Source: Lentzea guizhouensis
GTDB lineage: Bacteria > Actinomycetota > Actinomycetes > Mycobacteriales > Pseudonocardiaceae
Length of the DNA stretch: 64,000 nt
NCBI RefSeq assembly: GCF_001701025.1
Contig: NZ_CP016793.1
Location: forward strand, 8,370,001 to 8,434,000
Reading direction: 5' to 3'
The translations under genes and the position numbers were made by a program. The notes below the pieces were generated by a model. That model was not told the DNA's origin. It saw nothing but the letters and a program-made list of their open reading frames with translations, and made no database searches. Shown here piece by piece: positions 53,767-62,916 of this stretch (position 1 is the stretch's first letter; each line of letters starts with the position of its first letter).

Positions 53767-55320
53767 TCAGTGACCCGCGGCCATCTCCGCCGCCAGCCTC
53801 TCGTCCCCGCTCAGCTCCTTCAGCGGCTTCTCCTTGATGAACACCACCGCCAGCAACGCCAGCACCGCGAACGGCGCCCCGATCAGGAAGATCTCCGCGG
53901 TGGCCGTCGCGTAGATCTCCGCGATCACCGCCTTGACCTCCGGCGGCAGCACCGTGATGTCCGGCACCGCGTTCTCCCCGCCCGCCGTCGCGATCGGCCC
54001 GAACTTCTCGGTGGTCAGCGACGTCACCTTGCTGGCCAGCACCGCACCCAGCGCGGACACGCCGATCGCGCCGCCCAGGGACCGGAAGAACGTCAGGGTC
54101 GACGTCGTGGCGCCCAGGTCGCGGGCCGGCACGTCGTTCTGGGCCGCCAGCACCAGGTTCTGCATCAGCAGACCGACGCCGACGCCGAGCACGAACATGT
54201 CCACGCTCACCATGAACACCGTGGTCTGCGCGGTGATCGTGGACAGCAGCAGCATGCCGCCGACCATGACGACGCCGCCCGAGACCAGGAAGGCCTTCCA
54301 CTTGCCGTACTTCGTGATCAGCTGACCGGCTACCGTGGACGAGATCAGCAGGCCGAAGATCAGCGGCAGGCCGAGCAGGCCGGCCTGGGTCGGGGTCTTG
54401 CCCAGCGAGAGCTGGAAGTACTGCGAGAGGAAGACCGTGCCACCGAACATCGCGACGCCGACCAGCGCGCTGGCGATCGTGGCCAGTGAGACGGTGCGGT
54501 TGCGGAAGATCGACAGCGGGATGATCGGGTCGTGGGCGCGGGACTCGACCCACACCGCGGCGATCAGCAGGGCCACGCCCAGGCTCACCAGGAAGGCGGT
54601 CCAGCCGGAGGCCCACTCGAACTTCTGACCGGCCAGCGAGGACCAGATCAGCAGGGTCGAGACGCCGGACACGATCAGGAACGCGCCCAGGTAGTCGATC
54701 TTGGTCTGCTCGTTGCGCACGACCGGGAGGTTCAGGGTGCGCTGCAGCAGGTAGATCGCGGCCAGGGTGAAGGGCACGCCGATGAAGAAGCACCAGCGCC
54801 AGCCGAGCCACGAGGTGTCGACCAGCAGGCCGCCGATCAGCGGGCCCGCGACGGTGCCGACGCCGAACACGGCGCCGAAGAGGCCCGAGTAGCGGCCCAG
54901 TTCGCGGGGCGGGATCATCGCGGCCATCACGATCGTCGCGAGGGCGGTGACGCCACCGGCGCCGAGGCCCTGCACGACGCGGCTGACGATCAGCATCTCG
55001 ATGTTCTGCGAGAAGCCCGCGATCAGCGAGCCGACGACGAACAGGCTCAGCGAGGCCTGGATCAGCAGCTTGCGGCTGTAGAGGTCGGCGAGCTTGCCCC
55101 ACAGCGGCACGGTCGCGGTCATCGCGAGCAGCTCGACGGTGACGATCCAGGCGAAGATCGACTGCGAGCCCTTGAGGTCGGCGACGATGCGCGGCAGGGC
55201 GTTCGAGACGATGGTGCCGGCCAGGATCGACACGAACATGCCCATCATCAGGCCGGACATGGCCTGGAGGACTTCGCGTTTGCTGTGGACCGGTCTTGGC
55301 GCTTCGGTTTCGGTGCTCAT
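53767..55320 (-). CDS. DHA2-type (14-helix) MFS drug efflux pump
   Basis: A 517-residue multidrug transporter with about fourteen hydrophobic segments. The family motifs are GKLADLYSRKLLIQASLSLF near 74-93 and GAVFGVGTVAGPLIGGLL near 147-164 (antiporter motif C). It is coupled (ATGA) to the TetR gene upstream, so it is a typical self-contained efflux-regulator unit. Substrate unknown. Confidence 0.92.
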   Translation of the reverse strand: MSTETEAPRPVHSKREVLQAMSGLMMGMFVSILAGTIVSNALPRIVADLKGSQSIFAWIVTVELLAMTATVPLWGKLADLYSRKLLIQASLSLFVVGSLIAGFSQNIEMLIVSRVVQGLGAGGVTALATIVMAAMIPPRELGRYSGLFGAVFGVGTVAGPLIGGLLVDTSWLGWRWCFFIGVPFTLAAIYLLQRTLNLPVVRNEQTKIDYLGAFLIVSGVSTLLIWSSLAGQKFEWASGWTAFLVSLGVALLIAAVWVESRAHDPIIPLSIFRNRTVSLATIASALVGVAMFGGTVFLSQYFQLSLGKTPTQAGLLGLPLIFGLLISSTVAGQLITKYGKWKAFLVSGGVVMVGGMLLLSTITAQTTVFMVSVDMFVLGVGVGLLMQNLVLAAQNDVPARDLGATTSTLTFFRSLGGAIGVSALGAVLASKVTSLTTEKFGPIATAGGENAVPDITVLPPEVKAVIAEIYATATAEIFLIGAPFAVLALLAVVFIKEKPLKELSGDERLAAEMAAGH

Positions 55321-55940
55321 GAGGCTCCCCCTTCGTGGTCGTGCGGTGCGTGAGCCAGTCCGGCGCCGAAGAGGTCGAACGCTTCAGCCACCAGGCCGCC
55401 CAGCTCGACGGTGTCGTCGAGGGCCCAGCGGGTGACCGCGCAGCGGAACGCCACCGTGCCCGCGGCCACCAGCAGGCGCGGGTACAGGTGGTCGGCCGGC
55501 AGCCCGGCCCGCTGCGCCACGGCGGCGCTGAGCTTCTGCTCGGCCTCCGCGCTCGACGCGAACGCGCGGACCAGCAGGTCCGGGCGCTGCATCAGCACGT
55601 CCTTGCGCAGCAGCCACAGGTCACGCGCGCTGTTCAGCTCGTCGTCGATCTCCGCGAGCACGGCGTCGCGGTACGCCTCGAACGGCGTGGCCCCCTCCGC
55701 CTCGAGGACGCGCGCAACCATGCGCGGGCCCGTGTCCGGGTCCGCGCCGATCAGCGCGTCGTCCTTGCCCGCGAAGTAGTTGAAGAAGGTGCGCACCGAG
55801 ACGTCGGCCTCGGCGGCGATCTCCTCCACGGTGACGTGGTCGTAGCCCTTCTCGGCGGAAAGGCGCAGCGTCGCCCGCTCCAGCGCCGCACGCGTGCGGC
55901 GCTTCTTGCGGTCGCGCAGACCTTCCCCCGACTGGTTCAC
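55317..55940 (-). CDS. TetR-family repressor of the MFS pump
   Basis: A 207-residue regulator. The N-terminal helix-turn-helix is HVTVEEIAAEADVSVRTFFNYF near 36-57 in part; the C-terminal ligand domain follows. It precedes the MFS gene in the same transcript and lies just downstream of repeated TTGCAGT/ACTGCAA half sites, which are probably its operators. An inducer is unknown. Confidence 0.9.
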   Translation of the reverse strand: MNQSGEGLRDRKKRRTRAALERATLRLSAEKGYDHVTVEEIAAEADVSVRTFFNYFAGKDDALIGADPDTGPRMVARVLEAEGATPFEAYRDAVLAEIDDELNSARDLWLLRKDVLMQRPDLLVRAFASSAEAEQKLSAAVAQRAGLPADHLYPRLLVAAGTVAFRCAVTRWALDDTVELGGLVAEAFDLFGAGLAHAPHDHEGGAS

Positions 55941-55963
55941 GCGTCACACAGTACAGGGAGTTT

Positions 55964-55988
55964 TTGCAGTCACTGCAAGTTTGCAGTG
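55964..55988. promoter_or_regulatory. Overlapping TetR operators
   Basis: TTGCAGT-C-ACTGCAA (55964-55978) is a perfect 7-1-7 palindrome, and CACTGCAA-GT-TTGCAGTG (55971-55988) is a perfect 8-2-8 palindrome sharing its middle arm. They lie 24 bases upstream of the TetR start and fit an autoregulatory site with two repressor dimers. Confidence 0.72.
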
Positions 55989-56014
55989 TGTGAAGGATCT
56001 CTCCCGCGAACGCC

Positions 56015-56767
56015 TCACGACCAGGGCGACTTCGGCCGCTCCTGCAGCTCGCCGTCGAGGTACAGGTCGACCTTCTCGCTGTAGAAGCACGCCAGCCCGG
56101 CGACCTTCTGGCTCTCCGGCAACGGGGTGCGGTAGATCCACACGAGGTCCTCGTGCAGCTCACCGCCGACCTCGACCGACCAGTACGCCGCCGTGCCCTT
56201 GTACGGGCACTGCGTCTGGGTGTCCGAGGGCCTCAGCAGATCGAGCCGGACGTCACTCAACGGCAGGTAGTACCTCGGTGGCAACCCGGTTTCGAACAGG
56301 ATGCGCGGCTGGGTCGACGCCGCCAGCGTCACGCCGTTCAACGTCACCCGCACGTGCCGCGAGCTCCCGAGCACGTCCACGCGCGTGTACGGGTCGCGCG
56401 GGTGCACGTAGACCGGCTCGTCCTCCTCCAGCCACTCGTCCATCGCCGCGAACTCGAACCGCACCAGGTCCCGCAGCTCCTCGATCGGCGAGCCGGGGTA
56501 CGTCAGCGCCGCGCCGGCCGCGACTCCCCCGCTGGTGACCACGTCGTGCACCACTCCCTCGCCGCGGCTCGGCGAGTGCCTGGTCTCCCCCGTGGGCTCC
56601 AGCCGCACGCGCACCGACGACAGCGGCAGGTAGTACGCCGGGTAGTACGGGATCTCCCAGACGAGACGCGGCGCGGTCGTGTCTGCGACCAGATCGCCAC
56701 CGGAGTAGGTGCGGACCCTCTTCGCCGAGTGCTCCACGCGCACACGGCCACGCTGCTCGTTACCCAT
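56015..56767 (-). CDS. DUF427 tandem-domain protein
   Basis: A 250-residue protein with two DUF427 domains. The first spans about 10-120, with RTYSGGDLVADTTAPRLVWE and YYPAYYLP, and the second about 140-245, with RVTLNGVTLAASTQPRILFE, RYYLP and TQCPYKGTAAYWSV. DUF427 beta-sandwiches occur widely in actinobacteria, often as duplicated proteins of unknown function. Start chosen at MGNEQRG. It is a single gene reading away from the TetR operators. Confidence 0.85.
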   Translation of the reverse strand: MGNEQRGRVRVEHSAKRVRTYSGGDLVADTTAPRLVWEIPYYPAYYLPLSSVRVRLEPTGETRHSPSRGEGVVHDVVTSGGVAAGAALTYPGSPIEELRDLVRFEFAAMDEWLEEDEPVYVHPRDPYTRVDVLGSSRHVRVTLNGVTLAASTQPRILFETGLPPRYYLPLSDVRLDLLRPSDTQTQCPYKGTAAYWSVEVGGELHEDLVWIYRTPLPESQKVAGLACFYSEKVDLYLDGELQERPKSPWS

Positions 56768-56912
56768 AAATCCGAACAACACGCCGCGAACGGACCGTGT
56801 TCCTGGCCGAAGCCCCCACCCTCCGTAGAAATCGCTCGATCGGGTATCACCTTTTGGGGTACAACGAGTGTGATTTCCTGGTCGGCGGGCCGGAGGGGTC
56901 GGCGGCCGTGCT

Positions 56913-56918
56913 TACCCT
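56913..56918 (+). promoter_or_regulatory. Leaderless -10 box before a small ORF
   Basis: TACCCT is followed by six bases and the ATG at 56925, the standard leaderless layout. It is the main reason for keeping the small ORF. Confidence 0.5.
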
Positions 56919-56924
56919 CCAACC

Positions 56925-57059
56925 ATGCCGGAGGAAACCGACAAAGCTGGTCCGACACCGCCTGCCGCGCCGGCAGCGCCGATCGTGATGAGCACGCCGA
57001 TCCACGACCAGATCGCGGCTCAGCTCGGAGTTCGCCAAAAGCTTCGACTACCCGACTGA
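56925..57059 (+). CDS. Possible 44-residue leaderless peptide
   Basis: MPEETDKAGPTPPAAPAAP begins a Pro/Ala-rich N-terminus followed by MSTPIHDQIAAQLG and a basic end. There is no homologue I can name. It lies in the 334-base gap between the DUF427 gene and the first peptidase; apart from the -10 box I see nothing else in that gap. The segment after position 57029 reads as EFAKSFDYPTDVGYEQLLDR in another frame, so a base error could also extend it. Confidence 0.4.
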   Translation: MPEETDKAGPTPPAAPAAPIVMSTPIHDQIAAQLGVRQKLRLPD

Positions 57060-57101
57060 CGTCGGATATGAACAGCTCCTCGACCGGCGGGAAGGGGAGC
57101 C

Positions 57102-58601
57102 ATGCGTGCGTTGGTGCTGGGATCCGTGGCGGCGTTCGTGGTCGCCCTCGCCCCACCCGTTCAGGCGGTCCCGGAGCCGCCGGCGATCGCCTGGCAGGCG
57201 TGCGGGCCGGAGCACCCCGGCTTCGAGTGCGCCGAGGTCGCGGTGCCGCTGGACCACGACCACCCGCGCGGCGCCACGACGACGCTCGCGCTGACCAGGC
57301 TGCCCGCGACCGACCAGGCGCGGCGGATCGGGTCGCTGCTGTTCAACCCCGGCGGGCCCGGTGCGTCGGGCCTCGACTACACCTGGGCGTGGGGTACCCG
57401 CATGTCGGCGGGCCTGCAGGGCCGCTTCGACGTCGTCGGCTTCGACCCGCGCGGCATCGGCCGGTCGGACCCGTTGCGCTGCTTCACCTCCGAGCAGGAG
57501 CGCACCGACCACCTCGCCGACCTGCCGTTGTTCCCGTACACGCCGGCGATGGAACGGCCGTTCTTCGACAAGTACCGCGCCCTCGCGCACAAGTGCGACA
57601 AGCCGATCGCACGGCACATGAGCACCGCCGACGTCGCACGGGACATGGACCTGCTGCGCCGCGCACTGGGCGATCGCAAGCTCACCTTCTTCGGCCACTC
57701 CTACGGCTCGTACATCGGCACCACCTACGCGAACCTATTCCCGCACAACATCCGCGCGCTCGCCATCGACGGCGTGCTGGACCCGCAGCGGTATTCCAGC
57801 GGGCGCCAGATCGTGTCGGACCGGGTCGCCGGCCGTGAGGTGCTCGACGAGTTCTTCCGGCTGTGCGACGAGGCCCGGTGCCCGCTCGGCCCGAACTCGA
57901 AGCAGCGCTACGAGGCTCTGCTGACCGCGGCGCGCGCGAAGCCGATCCAGCTCGGCACCGAGGTGTGGACCTACGACCAGGTCGTGGGCTACGCACGTCT
58001 CACGGGCTACGCGTCGGAGCTGTGGACGGTCATCGCCGCCACGCTCGACGACCTGGCCGACGCGGCTGTGCACCCCGCCGTTGCCGCAGCCGTTGTTGCG
58101 CCCTACGACAACATGTTCGACGCCAACCTCGGCAACATGTGCGCGGACATCGAGTTCCCGCGCGAGTTCCACACGTACCGCGCTGTCGGGCGTTATGCCG
58201 AAGCAGGTTCCGAGTTCGGTCCGTACTGGTGGTGGACGAACTCCGCGTGCGCGGACTGGCCCACGAACGAAGACCGCTACACGGGCCCGTGGAACGCACG
58301 CACGTCCGCGCCGGTACTGGTGGTGGGCGGCTACTTCGACGGTGCGACGGACTATCGCGGCGCACAGGCCGTGGCGGGACAACTGCCGAGCAGCCGCCTG
58401 CTGTCCTACGCGGGCTGGGGTCACATCTCGTGGCGCCGCAGCCAGTGCGCGGCCGACCACATCTACGCCTACCTGCTGTCCGGCACGCTGCCCGCGCCCG
58501 GAACCGTGTGCCCGGCGAACCCCAACCCGTTCGCGACGCCTGCGTCCCAACTGGTCACTGACGACTTTCGTCGCTACACGCACCCCACGACCGCGAGATA
58601 G
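57102..58601 (+). CDS. Secreted tripeptidyl-aminopeptidase-like alpha/beta hydrolase, copy 1
   Basis: A 499-residue exported enzyme of the Streptomyces SlpD/SlpE and tripeptidyl aminopeptidase (S33) group. A signal peptide ends PVQAV; SLLFNPGGPGASG near 68-80 forms the oxyanion loop. The nucleophile is in FFGHSYGSY near 196-204, the Asp near GGYFDGATDY around 408, and His in GWGH near 442. A C-terminal TAP-like domain follows. It would remove N-terminal peptides from extracellular proteins. GAAGGGGAG precedes the ATG. It is the first of two tandem paralogues. Confidence 0.9.
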   Translation: MRALVLGSVAAFVVALAPPVQAVPEPPAIAWQACGPEHPGFECAEVAVPLDHDHPRGATTTLALTRLPATDQARRIGSLLFNPGGPGASGLDYTWAWGTRMSAGLQGRFDVVGFDPRGIGRSDPLRCFTSEQERTDHLADLPLFPYTPAMERPFFDKYRALAHKCDKPIARHMSTADVARDMDLLRRALGDRKLTFFGHSYGSYIGTTYANLFPHNIRALAIDGVLDPQRYSSGRQIVSDRVAGREVLDEFFRLCDEARCPLGPNSKQRYEALLTAARAKPIQLGTEVWTYDQVVGYARLTGYASELWTVIAATLDDLADAAVHPAVAAAVVAPYDNMFDANLGNMCADIEFPREFHTYRAVGRYAEAGSEFGPYWWWTNSACADWPTNEDRYTGPWNARTSAPVLVVGGYFDGATDYRGAQAVAGQLPSSRLLSYAGWGHISWRRSQCAADHIYAYLLSGTLPAPGTVCPANPNPFATPASQLVTDDFRRYTHPTTAR

Positions 58602-58635
58602 GAAGAGCATCCGCTGACACGAGGGGAACTTCTCG

Positions 58636-60117
58636 ATGCGAACTATCGCGCTGGGCGCCCTGGCGGCGCTCATGGTCACGCTCACACCGGCGGCGCACGC
58701 CGATCCGGGCGCGCCGCGGATCGACTGGAAGACCTGCGGCCCGGAACACCCCGGTTTCGAGTGCGGCACGATCAAGGTGCCGCTCGACCACGACAACCCA
58801 CGCGGCGCCACGACGACCGTCGCGCTGAACCGCAAGCCCGCCACCGACCAGGCGCGGCGGATCGGATCGCTGTTCCTCAACCCCGGCGGCCCCGGCGGTT
58901 CCGGCATCAGCTTCGCGTTCTCCTCCGGGGAACAGCTCTCGGCGGCGTTGCAGGGCCGGTTCGACATCGTGGGCTTCGACCCGCGCGGCATCGGCCAGTC
59001 CGACCCGCTGCGCTGCTTCCCGAGCGAGGAGGCGCTGAACGAGTTCTTCGAGGGCATCCCCGGCTTCCCGTACCAGGCCTCCCAGGAGCGCCCGTTCTTC
59101 GACCGCTACCGCTCGCTCGGCCGGGAGTGCCGCGACGACCAGCCGATCGCCCAGCACATGAGCACCGCCGACGTGGCCCGCGACCTCGACCTCCTGCGCC
59201 GCGCCGTCGGTGACCGCAAGATCAGCTACCTGGGCTTCTCCTACGGCTCGTTCCTCGGCACCACCTACGCGAACATGTTCCCCGGCAACATCCGCGCGCT
59301 GGCAATCGACGGCGTGCTGAACCCGGTGCTGTGGTCGAGCGGCCGCCAGATCGAGTCGGACCGCATCGCTTCCAAGGAGGTGTTCGACGAGTTCCTCCGG
59401 CTCTGCGACGAGGCCGCCTGCCCGCTCGGCCCGAACTCGAAGCAGCGCTGGAACGCCCTGCTGGCGGCGGCGAAGGCCAAGCCGATCCAGCTCGGCGACC
59501 AGGTCTACACCTACGACCGGGTGATCGGGACCGCCATCGGCACCGGCTACGCACCCGAGGCGTGGCCTGCCATCGCGGACCTGCTCGACAAGCTCTCCGA
59601 CGCGTCCGCCGGCCTGTCGGTCGCCGCCGCCGAACCGGACTACGACAACTTCTTCGACGCCTACAACGGCAACGTGTGCGCCGACATCGAGTACCCGCGC
59701 GACTTCGCCACCTATCGCGCCGTTGGCCGCTATGCGGAGGCAGGCTCGGAGTTCGGCCCGTACTGGTGGTGGAGCAACGCCGCGTGCGCGAACTGGCCCA
59801 CGAACCCCGACCGCTTCACGGGCCCGTGGAACCACCGCACGTCCGCGCCGGTACTGGTGGTGGGCAACTACTTCGACGGTGCGACGGACTACCGCGGTGC
59901 GCAGGCCGTGGCCCGTCAGCTGCCGAACAGCCGGTTGCTGTCGTACGCGGGATGGGGTCACACGGCTTATGGCGTGACGAAGTGCATCACGGACCACATG
60001 AACGCGTACTTGCTCGATGTGAAGCTGCCGCCGGCCGGGACGGTGTGTGCGGCGAACCCGAACCCGCACCTGCCGGGGGCGGCGGCTTCAGCGCCGTTGT
60101 TCAAGTCCCGCCGCTAG
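58636..60117 (+). CDS. Secreted tripeptidyl-aminopeptidase-like alpha/beta hydrolase, copy 2
   Basis: A 493-residue paralogue of the preceding gene, near identical in many stretches (for example TADVARDLDLLRRAVGDRK and FGPYWWW). The signal peptide ends AAHAD; the nucleophile motif is GFSYGSF near 200-206. Asp lies in GNYFDGATDY and His in GWGH, as in copy 1. The 34-base spacing suggests one transcript. Divergence at the start and in the lid region hints at different substrate preference. Its end overlaps the helicase gene by 30 bases (convergent). Confidence 0.9.
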   Translation: MRTIALGALAALMVTLTPAAHADPGAPRIDWKTCGPEHPGFECGTIKVPLDHDNPRGATTTVALNRKPATDQARRIGSLFLNPGGPGGSGISFAFSSGEQLSAALQGRFDIVGFDPRGIGQSDPLRCFPSEEALNEFFEGIPGFPYQASQERPFFDRYRSLGRECRDDQPIAQHMSTADVARDLDLLRRAVGDRKISYLGFSYGSFLGTTYANMFPGNIRALAIDGVLNPVLWSSGRQIESDRIASKEVFDEFLRLCDEAACPLGPNSKQRWNALLAAAKAKPIQLGDQVYTYDRVIGTAIGTGYAPEAWPAIADLLDKLSDASAGLSVAAAEPDYDNFFDAYNGNVCADIEYPRDFATYRAVGRYAEAGSEFGPYWWWSNAACANWPTNPDRFTGPWNHRTSAPVLVVGNYFDGATDYRGAQAVARQLPNSRLLSYAGWGHTAYGVTKCITDHMNAYLLDVKLPPAGTVCAANPNPHLPGAAASAPLFKSRR

Positions 60118-62873
60118 TTCCGGTGCCAGCTCCTGTGCCAGCTCCACGGCCGCCCGCGCCGGATCGTGGTCGAAGCGGCTGCCGAACGCGTCGTGCACCC
60201 GCCACCCCGCGTGGGTGAGCGCGCGCCAGCGGGCGAGATGCGCCTGTGCCCCGTGCGGGTGCGGGCGCGTCTCCACCGCCACCGCCTCCCCCTTGGCGCC
60301 GACGACGAGGTCCACCCGCCACTGCCCCACCGGGTACCCCGTGCGCACCACGAGCCCGGCGGCACGCAGCTCCTCCGCCAGCGAAGCGGTCCACGGGTCG
60401 TCCGGCTCGGTGCCCGCGGTCTCCGTCGGCGGCACCTCGGCGTGCGCCAGGTACTCGCCGACGAGGCCAGGGGGTTCCGCCGCCGACGTGATGACGTGCA
60501 CCAGGCGGCGGGCGCGGGTGGTGAGGACGGCGAGCAGGTTGCGGTCGTTCACGAAGCGCCAGCCGCCCGGTCTCTCGTCGGCGGCGAGGCTGATGACGAC
60601 CTCGTCGAACTCGCTGCCCTGCACGCCGTGGACAGTGCCGACGCGCACGCCGCCGGAGGTGATCTCGTCCAGCGTCAGCTCGTTCAGCAGGGCTTCCTCC
60701 AGGGCGTCGGCCTGGGCGCGGAACGGGGTGACCACGCCGATCGACCGCACGCCCGCGGCGACGCGTTTGCGCAGGTGGGCCAGGACCGCGTCGATCTCGG
60801 CCTGGTTGACGCCCTGCGCGCTCCGCTCGCCGGGCACGTGCTCGACGTCGATGCAGTCGACGTCGGCGATCGACGGGTGCGTGGTGAGCAGCGCGATCTT
60901 GCCGTCGTAGAACCGGGTGGCGGCGAACCCGATCAGGTGGGGCGCGCAGCGGTGGTGCTCGTCGAGCCAGAGCACGCCCGAGCACGCGGCGCCCGCGTCG
61001 AACAGGCTCACCTTCGGCACGTCCAGCCGGTCCCGCAGCGCTGTGGTGCCCTCCGCCTCCACCGCGGCCTGCACGGCCTGGTCGCTGACGAACGACACGT
61101 GCCGCAGCTGCCGCGGGTCGCCGCCGATCACCGCGGACCGGCCGCGCAGCAACGCGGGGGCGGCGAGCGGCTGGTCGACGTGGCTCGCCTCGTCGATGAT
61201 CACCAGGTCGAACATGCCGGGCACGGGCGGCAGGATGTCCTCGACGTCGGCGAGCGTGCCGACCCACAGCGGCAGCGCCGACACCAGGTGCCTGCTGTTG
61301 ATCTCGGCCAGCCCACGCCGGCGTGCCGCCGGCCCGACCGCAGCGCCGTCGCCAGTGCCGCGACCGCCGCGCCGCACCGTCGCCGGCGGCTGACCGCGTA
61401 CTCCTTGAGGTACTCGGCGGTGGCCTGCCGGCCGCGCGTCCAGGCCGGCCAGCAGCGGCCGGATCTCCGCGAACGTCGTGCCCTCGCGTGCCGCGATCCT
61501 GACCGCCGCCGCGGTCTGCTCGGCCGCCGCGACCGCCGCCTTCAGGTCCTCTGTGGACACTTCAGCCGCACCGACCCGCCTGCGTGCCTTGGCCAGAGCG
61601 CGGTTCGTCCGGAACCCGCCCAGGAAACCGGTGCGCGGCGTCAGCAACCGGTGCAGCTCCGCGAAGTCCGTTGAGGCCTCGAACGCTTTCGGTGCCACGG
61701 CACGATGTCCGGCCATCAACGCCTTGTACCTGCGCGCCTCGGCCGCCAGCTCCTCCTCGACCAGCTCGGTCGTCACCGCGCGCTCGGCCCGCTGGACCGC
61801 CGCGTCCGCCTCCCGCCGTTTCCGGTCGAGCGGCGCCAGCTGGTCGGGCTTGCCGATCGCGGCCGACAGCCCGTCGCTGAGCTCACGCGCCATCGCCTGC
61901 CGCAGCTCGGAGTCGCCGAACAGCACCGGCACCGGCCACCGGCCCGGCACAGCGCCCCCAGCACGTCGGCCGCGTTGCGCGTGCGGCTGGCCAGCAACAC
62001 CGACTTGCCCGCCGCCACCGCGTCCAAGGCCAGCGCGGCCAGCGTGTGCGTCTTGCCGGAGCCCGGCGGCCCGCCGACCGTGACCCGCGCCCGCCTGGCG
62101 TGCTCGACGGCCTGCGCCTGGCTGTGGCTGAGCGGCAGCGCCGGACTGATCGGCTCGTACCGGTCGGCCGCCGTGCCGTCGGCCCCGTAGAGCGCCGCGA
62201 ACGCCGTCTCCTCGACGCCCTTCTTCGCCGCCCACGCGTACAGCGCCGCACCCTGCTCGGTGCTGACCACCGGCTCACCCGCGTGCAACCCCGCCCCGAC
62301 GGCCACGACGAGCTCGTCACCGGAGAACAGCTTCGCGGGGTCCTCGCGCACCACCGGCACGTCGTGGAACCCGGCTTCGCGCAGCGTCTCGGTGATCCAC
62401 TGCTCGGTCGGCGCCAGCGCGGCCTCCCGCTCGGCCGCCTTCGCCCAGTCCTCGATCAACGGGAACACCCCAGTGTCACCGGCCACGTGGTAGGCGTAGG
62501 TCGACCCGAGCCCGTGGTGCAACCGCACCGGCCGCGACACCAGCGGCAGGCACACCCGCCGCCGCTGCCCGCCGACCTGCGCGGGCCCGGTGAGAAACGC
62601 CCAGCTCACCCGCAGCAGCCGGTCCTCCTGGTGCAACGCGTCGAACGCCGCCAGCCGCCGCACCTGCTCCAGCGCATGCCTCGGCACGGTCCAGGTGATC
62701 GGCGTCCACTCGACCCCGTGCTGCACCGCCGTGATCGCCCGCCAGGCCGGCTGGTCGTCGCCGAGCCAGAGCAGACCGGCGGACTTGCGGAGGTCGAGCT
62801 GGGACTTCTGCGGCTGCTCGGCGGCGCTGAGCCGGGCGAGGGTGCGCAGGACGGCGGGCACGTTCACGCGCAC
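60088..62873 (-). pseudogene. SF1-type DNA/RNA helicase with C-terminal nuclease-like domain, frames broken
   Basis: Helicase motifs are present across frames: Walker A GGPPGSGKTHTL (about residue 265), DEAS in LVIIDEASHVDQP, GDPRQL, GTVHGVQGSEFDEVV and LTTRAR, the SF1B/DNA2-like order. The C-terminal 90 residues look like a Vsr/DUF559-type nuclease, with DLVV and AVAVET. Three indels disturb the frame: a base lost at 61941-61945 (GGGCCC to GGCCC), one gained near 61430 and one lost near 61309-61314, so the net loss is one base. The gene is probably intact in the cell, about 928 residues. GTG 62873 is the start chosen; it lies inside the hairpin at 62867-62907. Confidence 0.78.
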
Positions 62874-62907
62874 ATCGTGCCATCGCGGTGATGGCACGAT
62901 GTGCGCG
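62867..62907 (-). terminator. Perfect 18-bp hairpin between subtilase and helicase
   Basis: Arms 62867-62884 and 62890-62907 are perfect reverse complements (18 bp) with a 5-base loop. It starts 9 bases past the subtilase stop on the minus strand, so it can terminate that transcript. The arms also contain the likely helicase starts (GTG 62873 and ATG 62897), so it may hide the ribosome site of the helicase mRNA. Confidence 0.8.
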
Positions 62908-62916
62908 TTGTCTTTC

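Noticed and set aside
51476..55102. A 1208-codon open frame on the minus strand
   Set aside because: Only the last 288 codons (the histidine kinase) are coding; the rest lies antisense or out of frame to the serine hydrolase and MFS genes and is low-complexity Arg/Gly/Ala translation.
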